Assembly: GCF_000196235.1 (NCBI RefSeq)
Contig: NC_008541.1
Span: forward strand, 186,001-250,000
Length of the DNA stretch: 64,000 nt
Direction of reading: 5' to 3'
DNA from: Arthrobacter sp. FB24
GTDB taxonomy: Bacteria > Actinomycetota > Actinomycetes > Actinomycetales > Micrococcaceae
The notes below the pieces were generated by a model, which saw only the letters and a program-made list of their open reading frames with translations, was not told the origin of the DNA and searched no databases. Shown piece after piece: positions 11,294 through 20,943 of the stretch. The stretch's first letter is position 1. Each line of letters begins with the position of its first letter. A program made the translations under genes and the position numbers.

Positions 11294-12901
11294 GTGTCTC
11301 AAGAAGTCCTTAGCCCCGCCCGAGTCCAGGAGATTCACAAGCAGGCTGCCCGGCGTCGGACTTTCGCGGTCATTTCCCACCCTGACGCCGGCAAGTCCAC
11401 GCTCACCGAAGCGCTGGCCCTGCATGCGAAGGTGATCGGCACGGCCGGCGCGTCCAGCGGCAAGGCCAACCGCAAGGAAACGGTCTCGGACTGGATGCAG
11501 ATGGAAAAGGACCGCGGCATCTCCATCAGTTCCGCAGCCCTGCAGTTCGCCTACCGGGACACCGTGATCAACCTGCTGGACACCCCCGGCCACGCGGACT
11601 TCTCCGAGGACACCTACCGCGTCCTGGCCGCCGTCGACTGCGCCGTCATGCTGGTTGACGCGGCCAAGGGCCTGGAAACACAGACCATGAAGCTCTTCGA
11701 GGTCTGCAAGCAGCGCAACCTGCCCATCATCACGGTGATCAACAAGTGGGACCGCCCCGGCCTGGATGCGCTGGCCCTCATGGACGAAATCACCGAGCGC
11801 ACGGGACTCCAGCCGATGCCGCTGACCTGGGCTGTGGGCATCTCGGGCGACTTCCGCGGCGTGTGGGACCTCCGCAACGACCGCTTCGCGCGGTTCCAGC
11901 GCAACAACGCCGGCGCCAACATCGCGCTCACCGAGTACTTCACCCCCGAGGAAGCCGCCGTCAACCAGGGCGAGGACTGGTCCAACGCCGTGGACGAAGC
12001 GGGGCTGGTCATCGAATCCAACCTGGAGTTCGATGTCGACGCCTTCCACGCAGGCAAGGCCACTCCGATCCTCTTCAGCTCCGCGGCCCTCAACTTCGGC
12101 GTCAAGGAAATCCTCGACGCCCTGGTGGACTTCGCCCCGCCGGCGGCGCCGCGGCCCGACGTCGAAGGCGAACCGCGTGCGGTGGATGCCCCGTTCGCGG
12201 GCTTTGTCTTCAAGGTCCAGGCCGGCATGAACAAGGCCCACCGCGACCACGTGGCCTTCATCCGCGTATGCTCCGGCGTGTTCGAGCGCGGCATGGTGGT
12301 GACGCAGACGCGGACCGGCAAGTCATTCGCCACCAAGTACGCCCAGCAGGTGTTCGGCCGTGAGCGCGAGGTCATTGACGAAGCGTTCCCCGGCGACGTG
12401 GTCGGCCTGGTCAACGCCTCGTCCCTCCGGGTGGGTGACAGCCTGTTCCTGGACGAACCCGTGGAGTTCCCCGCGATCCCGCTGTTCGCGCCGGAGCACT
12501 TCCAAGTGGCACGCTCCAAGGACCCCAGCCGCTTCAAGCAGTTCCGCCGCGGCATTGAGCAGCTCGAGCACGAAGGCGTCATCCAGGTGCTCCGCTCCGA
12601 CATCCGCGGCGACCAGGCGCCGGTGCTCGCCGCCGTCGGCCCCATGCAGTTCGAGGTGGTGGAGGACCGCATGGCGCTCAGCGCGCCGATGCGCCTGGAG
12701 CGGCTCCCGTATTCGATGGCAAGGATTTCGACGGCGGACGCCATGCCCGCCCTGGCCAACGTGCCGGGCGCCGAGGTGCTGCTGCGCTCCGACGGTGAAT
12801 ACCTGGCCCTGTTCAACGACATTTGGGCGTTGCGCCGGATCGAAAAGAACCACCCGGACCTGACACTGCTGCCGATCGGCACGCACAACCCCGCCAAATA
12901 G
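11294..12901 (+). CDS. prfC: Peptide chain release factor 3
   Basis: Translational GTPase that recycles class I release factors from the ribosome. The 535-residue protein has the G1 loop HPDAGKST at 29-36, G2-region residues DRGISISSAALQF, G3 DTPGHADFSEDTYR, G4 NKWD and the RF3-specific C-terminal domains. The length matches RF3 rather than EF-G. The start is GTG at 11294 (SQEVLSPARVQEIHKQA). It appears to be a single gene, with its own upstream region and 78 bp to the next gene. Confidence 0.96.
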   Translation: MSQEVLSPARVQEIHKQAARRRTFAVISHPDAGKSTLTEALALHAKVIGTAGASSGKANRKETVSDWMQMEKDRGISISSAALQFAYRDTVINLLDTPGHADFSEDTYRVLAAVDCAVMLVDAAKGLETQTMKLFEVCKQRNLPIITVINKWDRPGLDALALMDEITERTGLQPMPLTWAVGISGDFRGVWDLRNDRFARFQRNNAGANIALTEYFTPEEAAVNQGEDWSNAVDEAGLVIESNLEFDVDAFHAGKATPILFSSAALNFGVKEILDALVDFAPPAAPRPDVEGEPRAVDAPFAGFVFKVQAGMNKAHRDHVAFIRVCSGVFERGMVVTQTRTGKSFATKYAQQVFGREREVIDEAFPGDVVGLVNASSLRVGDSLFLDEPVEFPAIPLFAPEHFQVARSKDPSRFKQFRRGIEQLEHEGVIQVLRSDIRGDQAPVLAAVGPMQFEVVEDRMALSAPMRLERLPYSMARISTADAMPALANVPGAEVLLRSDGEYLALFNDIWALRRIEKNHPDLTLLPIGTHNPAK

Positions 12902-12979
12902 CGGGCCTTGCGTCGACTCCGCGACCATCGCCGGGATATCATAAGCATACTTATCAAATAAACAGCTGAGAGGCCGATC

Positions 12980-14395
12980 ATGGCTGCAAGCATGGAACCC
13001 GGCTACCTCCTCAGCGGCCGATACCGGATTGAGGCCCTGATTGGCCGCGGGAGCCAGTCCGGCGTCTACCGGGCCTTCGATGAACTCCTGCAGCGCGAAG
13101 TCGCGGTCAAACTCTTCCGCGACGATCCCGGAAACCTGGACCACACGCGCCGCCAGGGGGAGGAAGTCCGTATCCTGGCGGGAATGAGCCACCACGCGCT
13201 GGTCACCCTGCTGGACGCAGGAGCGGACTTCAGCGATCCCCGGCACCGCCGCACGTACCTGGTCATGGAACTGGTCCGCGGACCGGACCTGCGCGCACGC
13301 GCGGCCCAGGGTCCCATCAACGCCGCGCATCTGGCGCTGATCGGCCACGATCTCGCCGACGGACTCGCGTATATCCACCATCACGGCATCGTCCACCGCG
13401 ACGTCAAGCCGGCCAACATCCTCCTGGTGGACTACAACAACGATGACCGCCGGCCACGTGCCAAGCTGAGCGATTTCGGCGTGGCCATGATCCTCGGGGA
13501 CGGTAACCGCACCGGCCCCGCGGAAAGTTCCGGCACCCCGCAGTACCTCAGCCCGGAACAGGCCGCCAGCGAGCCGGTGGGACCGCCCAGCGATGTGTAC
13601 TCCCTGGGGCTGGTCCTGCTCGAGGGCCTGACCGGCAATCCGGTGTACCCGGGTGCGCCGATCGCCTCAGCCATGGCACGGCTCCTGCGGGATCCGCACA
13701 TCCCCGACGTCGTGGCACCGAAATGGGCTGCCCTGCTCAGTTCCATGCTGTCCCGCGAGCCTTCGGCCCGGCCGGGTGCCCGGGACGTTTCCCTTGCCCT
13801 CCGGCAGGAAGTCATCAGCGCCGCCGGGCGCCGGCGGAGCATCAGTCCGTCTCCGTCCGAGGTGCCGGCGGAAGCACCGCCGTCGTACGATTCCGCCGCG
13901 AACGAAGAGGCGCGGATACGCGCCGTCGAACGCTACCGGATCCTGGACTCGCCCCCGGACGGCACATTCGACCGGATCGTAGGCCTGGCTGCGCGGATGT
14001 TCTCCGTGCCCGTGGCCATCGTCAGCGTGGTGGACCACGACCGGATCTGGTTCAAGGCCCATCACGGGACCGAGGTAGGCGAGATCGGGCGGGACCCCGG
14101 GCTGTGCGCCTCCGCCATCCTGCAGGACGAGGTCTGGGTGGTTCCGGACGCAGTCACAGACCCTCGCACCCTGGCGAACCCGCTCGTCGCGGGGGAGTTC
14201 GGACTGCAGTTCTATGCCGGAGTGCCGCTGCGCACTCCCGACGGCTACAACCTCGGGACCATCTGCATCCTGGACCGCCAGCCGCGGGAGTTCACCGCCG
14301 AGGATTCCCGCGCCCTGGAGGACCTGGCCGCCATCGTGATGAACGACCTTGAGCTGCGGCTGCAAAGCCGCAGCGCAGTGGCGTCCGCCCGATGA
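12980..14395 (+). CDS. Soluble Ser/Thr protein kinase with C-terminal GAF domain
   Basis: Hanks-type kinase fused to a small-molecule or redox sensor domain, 471 residues. The kinase domain spans about 14-275: glycine loop IGRGSQSGVY, Lys44 in VAVKLF, HRDVKPANI with Asp140, DFG at 164-166 and the GTPQYLSPEQA segment. A GAF domain occupies about 310-460 (ILDSPPDGTFDRIVGLAARMF through LGTICILD). No membrane segment or PASTA repeat is present, unlike PknB-type kinases, so it should be cytosolic. It is convergent with the PucR-type gene, 8 bp apart. Target and ligand are unknown. AGAGG lies upstream of the ATG. Confidence 0.88.
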   Translation: MAASMEPGYLLSGRYRIEALIGRGSQSGVYRAFDELLQREVAVKLFRDDPGNLDHTRRQGEEVRILAGMSHHALVTLLDAGADFSDPRHRRTYLVMELVRGPDLRARAAQGPINAAHLALIGHDLADGLAYIHHHGIVHRDVKPANILLVDYNNDDRRPRAKLSDFGVAMILGDGNRTGPAESSGTPQYLSPEQAASEPVGPPSDVYSLGLVLLEGLTGNPVYPGAPIASAMARLLRDPHIPDVVAPKWAALLSSMLSREPSARPGARDVSLALRQEVISAAGRRRSISPSPSEVPAEAPPSYDSAANEEARIRAVERYRILDSPPDGTFDRIVGLAARMFSVPVAIVSVVDHDRIWFKAHHGTEVGEIGRDPGLCASAILQDEVWVVPDAVTDPRTLANPLVAGEFGLQFYAGVPLRTPDGYNLGTICILDRQPREFTAEDSRALEDLAAIVMNDLELRLQSRSAVASAR

Positions 14396-14403
14396 ACGGC
14401 CGC

Positions 14404-15606
14404 CTAGCGCCGCCCCGCATGCAGGGCCAGTTCCAGCTCGAACCGGGCCCGAGGGTCTTCCAGCGCATCGCCGAAGAGCTCCCGCAGCTGGGCCGCCCGG
14501 TAACCCACTGTCTGCGGATGGATGCCAAGCTCGGCCGCCACCGGAGCCCGCTGGCCCCAGTGCCGCAGCCAGGAGAGGAGGGTCTCCGCCAGCCGTTCGC
14601 GCTGCGCCGGACGCAGGCCCTCCAGCGGCGCAAGCCTGCGCTCCGCCAGTTCCGCGATGGCCGAGGGCTCGGAGCCGAGCACGATCTGGGCCAGGTGGTC
14701 ATCCGCCCAGATGGGCGGATCCTCGGGGCCTTCCCGCGGCGGCAGCACCGAGGCCGCCAGCACGGCGAGCCGCAGCGAGTCGGGTACCTTCTCCCAGCCG
14801 CCGGCCGGCCCCACGGAAGCGGACCTGCCCTTCAACGCCTTCTCCAGCGCCGCCCGGGCGGCCTCGGACTTCCGGGCCGGGACAAGTGCCACGGCATCCG
14901 TTTCGCGCTCAACCACCAGTGTTCCCGGCCCCAGCTGCAGCCGAAGCCCTGCGGACCGGTCCAGCGGGAGCGTGACCACCACGAGCCTCGCCGGCAGCGA
15001 CCAGTCGGCCATGGAGGCCGCCTGCCGCAGGGCCGCTTCGTCCGCCTGGCCCATCAGCAGCAGCTCCAGCAGTTCGGTCCTGCGCCGGTCCACGGCCCCG
15101 GCTCGCTCGGACTGTTCAAAGGCGTAGGCCTCGGCACTCACGGCGGACAGTTCGTCGATGTACGCCAGGATCGATTCGCCCAGGTCCACCACGACACTCT
15201 GGCCCAGGTCTTTTTCCATCGAGATGCGGGACATCTCCCGGAACGTCACGCGGGCACCCATGCGGTACGCGCTCAGCAGGGCGTCCATGCTTCGGCCCTG
15301 GCGGAATTCGCCGCTGCCGAGCCCCGCCACGAGCTGCCGGCTTTCCTCGGACAGGGCGGGGAGCCTGGTGCCCGGCAGCTGCAGGAACCGCTCCAGTGCC
15401 GCTGCCACCCCGCGCCGCAGGCCGCGCCCGAAGCGGCCCTCGATAGGCCTGGCGTAGGCGGGAACCAGTTGCGGGACGGCGTCGATGATGGCCTCTACGA
15501 TGCCGGGCATCTTGGGACGCAGCAGGTCGCTGACCTCCCGGGGCAGGGCGAGCCACGGCGGATCGTAAGCCGGAGCGGCGGGACTCTTCGAGGCCGGAGG
15601 GTTCAT
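14404..15606 (-). CDS. PucR/CdaR-type transcriptional regulator
   Basis: Probable transcription regulator of 400 residues. The C-terminus has the CdaR/PucR helix-turn-helix: a segment near LAETLLSWLRHWGQRAPVAA followed by LGIHPQTVGYRAAQLRELFG. The N-terminal half is helical (VSDLLRPKMPGIVEAIIDAV) and carries no recognisable ligand motif. The frame extends upstream to 15693, but ATG 15606 gives the conserved-looking N-terminus. It is divergent from the ferredoxin reductase-desaturase operon, which makes that operon a reasonable target; this is inference from position only. Confidence 0.75.
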   Translation of the reverse strand: MNPPASKSPAAPAYDPPWLALPREVSDLLRPKMPGIVEAIIDAVPQLVPAYARPIEGRFGRGLRRGVAAALERFLQLPGTRLPALSEESRQLVAGLGSGEFRQGRSMDALLSAYRMGARVTFREMSRISMEKDLGQSVVVDLGESILAYIDELSAVSAEAYAFEQSERAGAVDRRRTELLELLLMGQADEAALRQAASMADWSLPARLVVVTLPLDRSAGLRLQLGPGTLVVERETDAVALVPARKSEAARAALEKALKGRSASVGPAGGWEKVPDSLRLAVLAASVLPPREGPEDPPIWADDHLAQIVLGSEPSAIAELAERRLAPLEGLRPAQRERLAETLLSWLRHWGQRAPVAAELGIHPQTVGYRAAQLRELFGDALEDPRARFELELALHAGRR

Positions 15607-15705
15607 GAGAGACTTCCATAAGTTGTTTCGGGGGAACAGTTTAGAACGTTCGATCGTATGCCTTGGGAGAAGAAATATGCCTCGATCCAACATAAGGTTA
15701 ATAAC

Positions 15706-16830
15706 ATGATCCGGCTCCGTAAGCTGGCGCGCGCCGCATCTGTACTGACCACCCCGCTAGCTCCAGAAGATATTCTGTCGCTCTTCAATCCTGTGTTCTC
15801 TGCCCGCCAGTTGCGCGGCATAGTCACCAGGGTGGTCGCCGAGACGGCCGATTCCGCCACCATTTTCTTCCGACCAGGCCGCGGCTGGAAGGCCCATCAG
15901 GCCGGCCAGTGGGCCCGCATCGGCGTCGAACTCGACGGCGTGCGGCACTGGCGTTCCTATTCCCTGAGCGCCCCCGCCGGGCAGGATCCCGCCATCACGG
16001 TCACCGACGTAGGTGCCGTTTCCGGCGTACTGGTCCGCAACACCCGCCCCGGCGACGTGCTGTTCCTGGCTCCGCCGCAGGGCGACTTCGTCCTCCCGGA
16101 GCACCCCCGCCCGCTGCTGATGCTTACCGCCGGCAGCGGCATCACCCCCGTCATGTCCATGGTCCGCACGCTGGTGCCGCACCGCCCGGACTCCGACGTC
16201 GTGCTGATCCACTCAGCCCGGACCCCGGAAGACAGCATCTTCCGGGAAGAACTGTCGGAGCTTGCCGACCAGTTCCCCAACTTCAAGGTCACCCACTGGT
16301 TTACCGGCGAACGCGGCCGGATGGACTTCACCTCTCCCGCCGTGTTGGACGAACTCTGCCCGGACTGGCGCCACCGCGCAGCCTATGCGTGCGGCCCGGA
16401 GGGCTTCCTGGACGACGCCGAGGCGCTGTGGTCCGCAGAGGCCGCCGCTGCGGCGGCCGAAAGTTCCGCGGCGGACGGCGAATCCCACCAGCCGGAGGGG
16501 CCGTTTGCGGCCGATCCGATCAACCTCATCATCGAACGCTTCACCACCAGCCTGGCAGCCGGTGCAGGGCACGACGGCGGGCTGGTCACCTTTGAAGCCT
16601 CCGACCGCGAGGTGGAGGCGGACGGAAGTACGCCGCTGCTGGACGTCGGCGAAGACGCCGGCGTGCTGATGCCCAGCGGCTGCCGGATGGGCATCTGCCA
16701 CAGCTGCCTTATCCCCCTGCGGGCAGGGCATGTCCGCGACCTCCGCACCGGCGAAGTCCACGGCGAGCCGGGCCAACTAATCCAGACGTGTGTATCGGCA
16801 GCCGCCGGACCCGTTAACCTCGACATTTGA
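15706..16830 (+). CDS. Ferredoxin reductase-like flavoprotein with C-terminal 2Fe-2S domain
   Basis: Electron-transfer protein of about 374 residues, with an FAD domain (WRSYSLSAPAGQ), an NAD(P)H domain (LLMLTAGSGITPVMSM) and a C-terminal plant-type 2Fe-2S ferredoxin domain with a PSGCRMGICHSC cluster motif and a later Cys in IQTCVSAAAG. This is the layout of actinobacterial reductases that feed fatty acid desaturases, such as the Rv3230c type. ATG 15706 (MIRLRKLARAA) fits that family; an upstream ATG at 15658 is possible. It lies 13 bp before the desaturase, so the pair is almost certainly one operon. Confidence 0.88.
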   Translation: MIRLRKLARAASVLTTPLAPEDILSLFNPVFSARQLRGIVTRVVAETADSATIFFRPGRGWKAHQAGQWARIGVELDGVRHWRSYSLSAPAGQDPAITVTDVGAVSGVLVRNTRPGDVLFLAPPQGDFVLPEHPRPLLMLTAGSGITPVMSMVRTLVPHRPDSDVVLIHSARTPEDSIFREELSELADQFPNFKVTHWFTGERGRMDFTSPAVLDELCPDWRHRAAYACGPEGFLDDAEALWSAEAAAAAAESSAADGESHQPEGPFAADPINLIIERFTTSLAAGAGHDGGLVTFEASDREVEADGSTPLLDVGEDAGVLMPSGCRMGICHSCLIPLRAGHVRDLRTGEVHGEPGQLIQTCVSAAAGPVNLDI

Positions 16831-16843
16831 GGAGCACCACCGC

Positions 16844-18019
16844 ATGGCAATAGTTACCAACCACGAAGCCGAGACCACGGAAGACGCCGTCGTGCCCGCG
16901 AAGACGCGGCGAGGTGCGCTGGCCGCGTCCGGCAGCCCCCTGATCCGTCCGCCGGCCGCAGCACACCTCTCCGACGAGCAGGTGGCTGAGCTGGGCCGCG
17001 AACTTGATGCCATCAAGGACGACATTCTGGCGAAGCGCGGCGCCTCCGACGCCGCGTACATCCGACGGATGATCAAGATCCAGCGCGGGCTGGAGATCTC
17101 CGGCCGCGCGACGCTCCTGGTGAGCCGGAACAAGGCTGCCTGGATTACCGGCACCACCCTGCTCAGCCTGGCCAAGATCCTGGAAAACATGGAGATCGGG
17201 CACAATGTGCTGCACGGCCAGTGGGACTGGATGCGGGACCCGGACATCCACTCCACCACCTGGGAATGGGACTTTGTCACCCCGGCACGCGCCTGGCAGC
17301 ACACCCACAATGACCTGCACCACCGCTGGACCAACGTGGTGGGCAAGGACAACGACGTCGGATACAACCTGCTGCGGATGGACCCCCAGCAGGAGTGGAA
17401 GCCGTTCAACCTCGGCAACCCGCTGTATAACGCCATCCTGGCACCGGTCTTCGAGTGGGGCATCGCGATCTACGACCTTGAGCTCCAGGACTACAAGGAA
17501 GGCAAGAAGTCCAAGGAAGCGCTGGTCAAGGACCTCAAGGCCCTGGGCGTCAAGGCGCTCAAGCAGTTCACCAAGGATTACGCCGCCACTCCCGCCGTCG
17601 CGATGCTGACCGGCTCGGGCAAGCAGGCGCTCTACGGCACGCTGACCGCCAATGCGGTGCGCAACGTCTGGGCCCACGCGGTGATCTTCTGCGGGCACTT
17701 CCCCGAGGGGACGGACACGTTCACCGAGGAAATGGTGGAAGGGGAGACCCGCGGGGACTGGTACGTGCGCCAGATGATCGGCTCAGCCAACATCTCCGGT
17801 TCCAAGTTCATGCACCTCATGACCGGAAACCTTTCGCACCAGATTGAGCACCACCTCTTCCCGGACATTCCGTCCAACCGCTATGCCGAGGTGGCGCCCA
17901 AGGTGCAGGAGATCTGCAAGCGCTACGGCCTGCCGTACACCACGGGCCCGATCTGGAAGCAGGTCGGCTCCACGTGGGCCAAGGTCTTCAAGCTGGCGCT
18001 GCCGCCCAGGAAGGCCTAA
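16844..18019 (+). CDS. Membrane fatty acid desaturase
   Basis: Di-iron acyl-lipid or acyl-CoA desaturase of 391 residues. It has the three histidine boxes: HNVLH at 120-124, HNDLHH at 155-160 and HQIEHH at 332-337, the last followed by LFPDIPSNRY. The start is ATG 16844, with GAGGAG just upstream; an in-frame reading from 16790 would run into the reductase gene. The reductase immediately upstream is the expected electron donor. The likely role is introducing double bonds into membrane lipids, for example during cold adaptation; the position of the double bond cannot be told. A strong hairpin terminator follows. Confidence 0.9.
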   Translation: MAIVTNHEAETTEDAVVPAKTRRGALAASGSPLIRPPAAAHLSDEQVAELGRELDAIKDDILAKRGASDAAYIRRMIKIQRGLEISGRATLLVSRNKAAWITGTTLLSLAKILENMEIGHNVLHGQWDWMRDPDIHSTTWEWDFVTPARAWQHTHNDLHHRWTNVVGKDNDVGYNLLRMDPQQEWKPFNLGNPLYNAILAPVFEWGIAIYDLELQDYKEGKKSKEALVKDLKALGVKALKQFTKDYAATPAVAMLTGSGKQALYGTLTANAVRNVWAHAVIFCGHFPEGTDTFTEEMVEGETRGDWYVRQMIGSANISGSKFMHLMTGNLSHQIEHHLFPDIPSNRYAEVAPKVQEICKRYGLPYTTGPIWKQVGSTWAKVFKLALPPRKA

Positions 18020-18043
18020 CCACCTACTCCCAGGTTTGAGTGA

Positions 18044-18074
18044 AAGGGCGCCTGCCATTGCGGCAGGCGCCCTT
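18044..18074. terminator. Bidirectional hairpin terminator between desaturase and methyltransferase genes
   Basis: A perfect 13-bp stem, AAGGGCGCCTGCC with its complement, closes a 5-nt loop. A short A run on one side and TT on the other mean it could end transcription of both convergent genes. Confidence 0.75.
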
Positions 18075-18075
18075 G

Positions 18076-18717
18076 TCATGTCCCCAACTTTTCCGCTGCA
18101 CCGAGAACGTGGGCTATCCGCGGATTGCCGGGGAGGGCTGAAAACCCGAAGCGTTCCACGTGCTGCAGCGTGAGGCCCGCGGCCGCGATCCGGCCGGCTG
18201 TGTCCCGGTTCGGATGGCAACCTCCGGCCAGCCGGCTCCATAGCGAGGTCAACAGGTCCTCGGCAGCTGCCAGTACAGGGTGTGCGGAGCGGACATGCTC
18301 GTAGAACAGCAGGAGGCCGCCGGGCCGGAGAACCCGCAGCGTTTCCGTCAGGACGGCGGACTGGTCCGCCACGCTGCACAGGACCAGGCTGGAGACCACT
18401 ACGTCCACGGATCCATCCGCCGCGGGCAGTGATTCCGCTGTGCCGTCCTGGACCGTGATGGGAACCGGTGCCCGGATTGCCTCTGCCAGCGCCAGCGCCC
18501 GGAGCGTCGGGTCCGGTTCGAGCGCCAGCACGCTGGTCACGGCGGAAGGGTAGAAGGGGAAGGTGGCGCCGTAGCCCGCCCCGATTTCGACGACGGTGCC
18601 GTGCGCTGCCTCTACGAGGCGCCGCCGGTGGTCCGCTGCGCCGCGCGCGTCCATGCGCGGACCTACGCGGGCGAAGTGTTGTCCGAAGGACGAATTCCGT
18701 TGGCTGGCTTCCGGCAT
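18076..18717 (-). CDS. Class I SAM-dependent methyltransferase
   Basis: Small methyltransferase of 213 residues. Motif I reads VVEIGAGYGATFPF near 43-56, an acidic residue follows in LALEPDP, and motif IV is VDVVVSSLVLCSV. The later CHPNRDT segment resembles UbiE/METTL7-like enzymes. The substrate is unknown. It starts 16 bp after the copB stop in the same direction, so it is probably cotranscribed with the copper ATPase from the CsoR-box promoter. A membrane-lipid or quinone substrate is possible but unsupported. Confidence 0.8.
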   Translation of the reverse strand: MPEASQRNSSFGQHFARVGPRMDARGAADHRRRLVEAAHGTVVEIGAGYGATFPFYPSAVTSVLALEPDPTLRALALAEAIRAPVPITVQDGTAESLPAADGSVDVVVSSLVLCSVADQSAVLTETLRVLRPGGLLLFYEHVRSAHPVLAAAEDLLTSLWSRLAGGCHPNRDTAGRIAAAGLTLQHVERFGFSALPGNPRIAHVLGAAEKLGT

Positions 18718-18733
18718 TGGTGGCTCCTCGCCG

Positions 18734-20893
18734 TCAGCGCGCCTGCGCCGGGTTGAGCTTCAGCCGGCGCAGCAGCTGCGCGTTGAGGGCCACCACGATG
18801 GTGGAGGCGGACATCAGCACGGCACCCGCGGCGGGGGACAGGACGACCCCTGCGAAGGCCAGCACACCGGCGGCCAGCGGCACCGCAATGATGTTGTAGC
18901 CCGTGGCCCAGACGAGGTTCTGCCACATCTTCCGGTAGCTCGCCCGGGAAAGGTCCACCATGGACAGCACGGCCCGTGGATCGTTGCCGGCCAGGACCAC
19001 GCCGGCGGACTCCACTGCCACATCGGTCCCGCCGCCGATCGCGATGCCCACTTCCGCCCGGGCCAGTGCGGGGGAGTCGTTGACGCCGTCGCCCACCATG
19101 GCCACCCGGAGTCCGCGGCCCTGGAGTTCGGCGACCTTCTTGTCCTTGTCCGCCGGGAGCACTTCAGCGAAGACCTCGTCGATCTTGAGGTCGGCGGCGA
19201 CCGCCCGGGCCACCTGGCGCGCATCCCCGGTGATCATGGCCACCTTGATCCCGCGGTTCTGCAGGGCCGCCACAGCCTGGCGGGATTCCGGTCGCACGGC
19301 GTCCTCAAGGCTGACGGCGCCAAGGACCCGCCCGCCGTCGTCCACCACGTGGAGGACGGCGGCTCCCCGGTCCATCCAGGCTGCCGTGATGGCTGCAAGC
19401 GTCTCCGGCTCGTTTGCTCCCAGTTCGCGGAGCAGGGCGGGACCGCCCACATGCACAGTCCTACCGTCGATGCCGGCACGGACGCCGCGGCCGGTCATGG
19501 AGCTGAATTCCGTGGCTTTGGGGACGGTGAGCCCGCGCCCGCGGGCGGCCGCGACGATTGCGCGTGCCACCGGGTGCTCGCTGTCCGATTCCACGGCGGC
19601 GGCCAGAGCCAGTAGCCCGTCCCGGTCCATCCCCTCAACTGCGGCCACGTCCTTGAGTTCGGGCTCGCCCTTGGTGAGGGTTCCGGTTTTGTCGAAAAGC
19701 ACGACGTCGACCGTCCGCATGCGCTCCAGTGCCATCCGGTTCTTGATCAGCACGCCGGCCCGGGCTGCGCGTTCGGTGGAAATGGCGATCACCAGCGGGA
19801 TGGCAAGCCCCAGCGCATGGGGGCAGGCAATGACCAGCACCGTCACGGTGCGTGTCACGGCGTCGGAAATGCTGCCCATCAGCGTCCAGGCGGCGAAGGT
19901 GATGACGCCGGCGCCAGCGGCGAAGTAGAAGAGGAACGCCGCTGCCCGGTCCGCGAGGGCCTGGGCCTTGGAGGACGACGCCTGAGCCTCGGCAACGAGC
20001 CGCTGGATTCCGGCCAGGGCCGTGTCCTCGCCGATGGCGGAGACCTGTACCCTGACAGCGTTGTCCGTCGCGATCGTTCCGGCCACCACCGGATCTCCCG
20101 GCGAACGCAGGACGGTCCTGGACTCGCCCGTGATCATGGATTCGTCGAACTCCGCCTGCCCGTCGCTGACGATGCCGTCAGCCGGCATCCGCCCGCCCGA
20201 GCGGACCAGGATGAGATCGCCGGAGCGGAGTTCGGAAACTGCGACGGTTTCGGAGCCGGCGTCCGTGATGCGTTCCGCCTCGTCGGGAAGCAGCGCCGCC
20301 AGGGCATCCAGCGCCCCCTGGGCCGAGCCGAGCGCCCGCATTTCGATCCAATGGCCCAGCAGCATGATGGCGACGAGAAGCGCCAGCTCCCACCAGAAGT
20401 CCAGATCGAATCCGCCGATCCCCAGGCTGGTGGCCCAGGACGCAACGAAGGCCACCGTGATGGCCATGCCGATCAGAAGCATCATGCCGGGTTTCCGGGA
20501 CTTGAGCTCGGTGAGCCCGCCGCGGAGGAACGGCTGGCCTCCGTACAGGTAGATCACGGTGCCCAGGAGCGGCGGGATCCAGGTGGAGCCGGGGAAGGCC
20601 GGCGGCATGTAGCCCAGGAGGTGCCCGAACATCGGGCTGAAGAAGACCACCGGCACGGCCAAGGCAAGCGTCAGCCAGAACCTGTTCTTGAACATCGCCA
20701 CGCTGTGGCCGGCATGCTGGCCGTGGCTGTGGACCATGTGTTCGTCGTCAACGGGCCCGTGGCCGGCCGGCTGAGTGCCCTGGCCGGGCAGCTGGTGGGT
20801 GCCGTGCTCCGGATGCGCAGAGTGGCCGGCGTGCGGCTGGCCCTGATCCGGCTGCCCGGTGTGCAGTTGGCCTGCACCGTGGCGGGGTTCCAT
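18734..20893 (-). CDS. copB: Copper-translocating P-type ATPase, CopB type with His-rich N-terminus
   Basis: Exports copper across the cytoplasmic membrane. The 719-residue protein starts with a tail holding 13 His in the first 64 residues instead of a CxxC metal-binding domain. Membrane segments follow, then the actuator TGES at 255-258, the transmembrane CPH motif at 357-359, the phosphorylated Asp401 in DKTGTLT and the hinge MVGDGVNDSPAL. CPH rather than CPC, with a His-rich tail, is the CopB signature. AAAGGAG precedes the ATG. It lies 86 bp downstream of the oxidase gene and has its own CsoR-like operator in that gap. Confidence 0.92.
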   Translation of the reverse strand: MEPRHGAGQLHTGQPDQGQPHAGHSAHPEHGTHQLPGQGTQPAGHGPVDDEHMVHSHGQHAGHSVAMFKNRFWLTLALAVPVVFFSPMFGHLLGYMPPAFPGSTWIPPLLGTVIYLYGGQPFLRGGLTELKSRKPGMMLLIGMAITVAFVASWATSLGIGGFDLDFWWELALLVAIMLLGHWIEMRALGSAQGALDALAALLPDEAERITDAGSETVAVSELRSGDLILVRSGGRMPADGIVSDGQAEFDESMITGESRTVLRSPGDPVVAGTIATDNAVRVQVSAIGEDTALAGIQRLVAEAQASSSKAQALADRAAAFLFYFAAGAGVITFAAWTLMGSISDAVTRTVTVLVIACPHALGLAIPLVIAISTERAARAGVLIKNRMALERMRTVDVVLFDKTGTLTKGEPELKDVAAVEGMDRDGLLALAAAVESDSEHPVARAIVAAARGRGLTVPKATEFSSMTGRGVRAGIDGRTVHVGGPALLRELGANEPETLAAITAAWMDRGAAVLHVVDDGGRVLGAVSLEDAVRPESRQAVAALQNRGIKVAMITGDARQVARAVAADLKIDEVFAEVLPADKDKKVAELQGRGLRVAMVGDGVNDSPALARAEVGIAIGGGTDVAVESAGVVLAGNDPRAVLSMVDLSRASYRKMWQNLVWATGYNIIAVPLAAGVLAFAGVVLSPAAGAVLMSASTIVVALNAQLLRRLKLNPAQAR

Positions 20894-20943
20894 GATGTGC
20901 TCCTTTGAGGCTTCACCCTTGGTGATGGGGATCTACCGACAAC

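Noticed and set aside
12941..12954. ATAAG-CATA-CTTAT palindrome upstream of the kinase gene
   Set aside because: Only 5-bp arms in an AT-rich promoter gap; too weak to call an operator without other copies.
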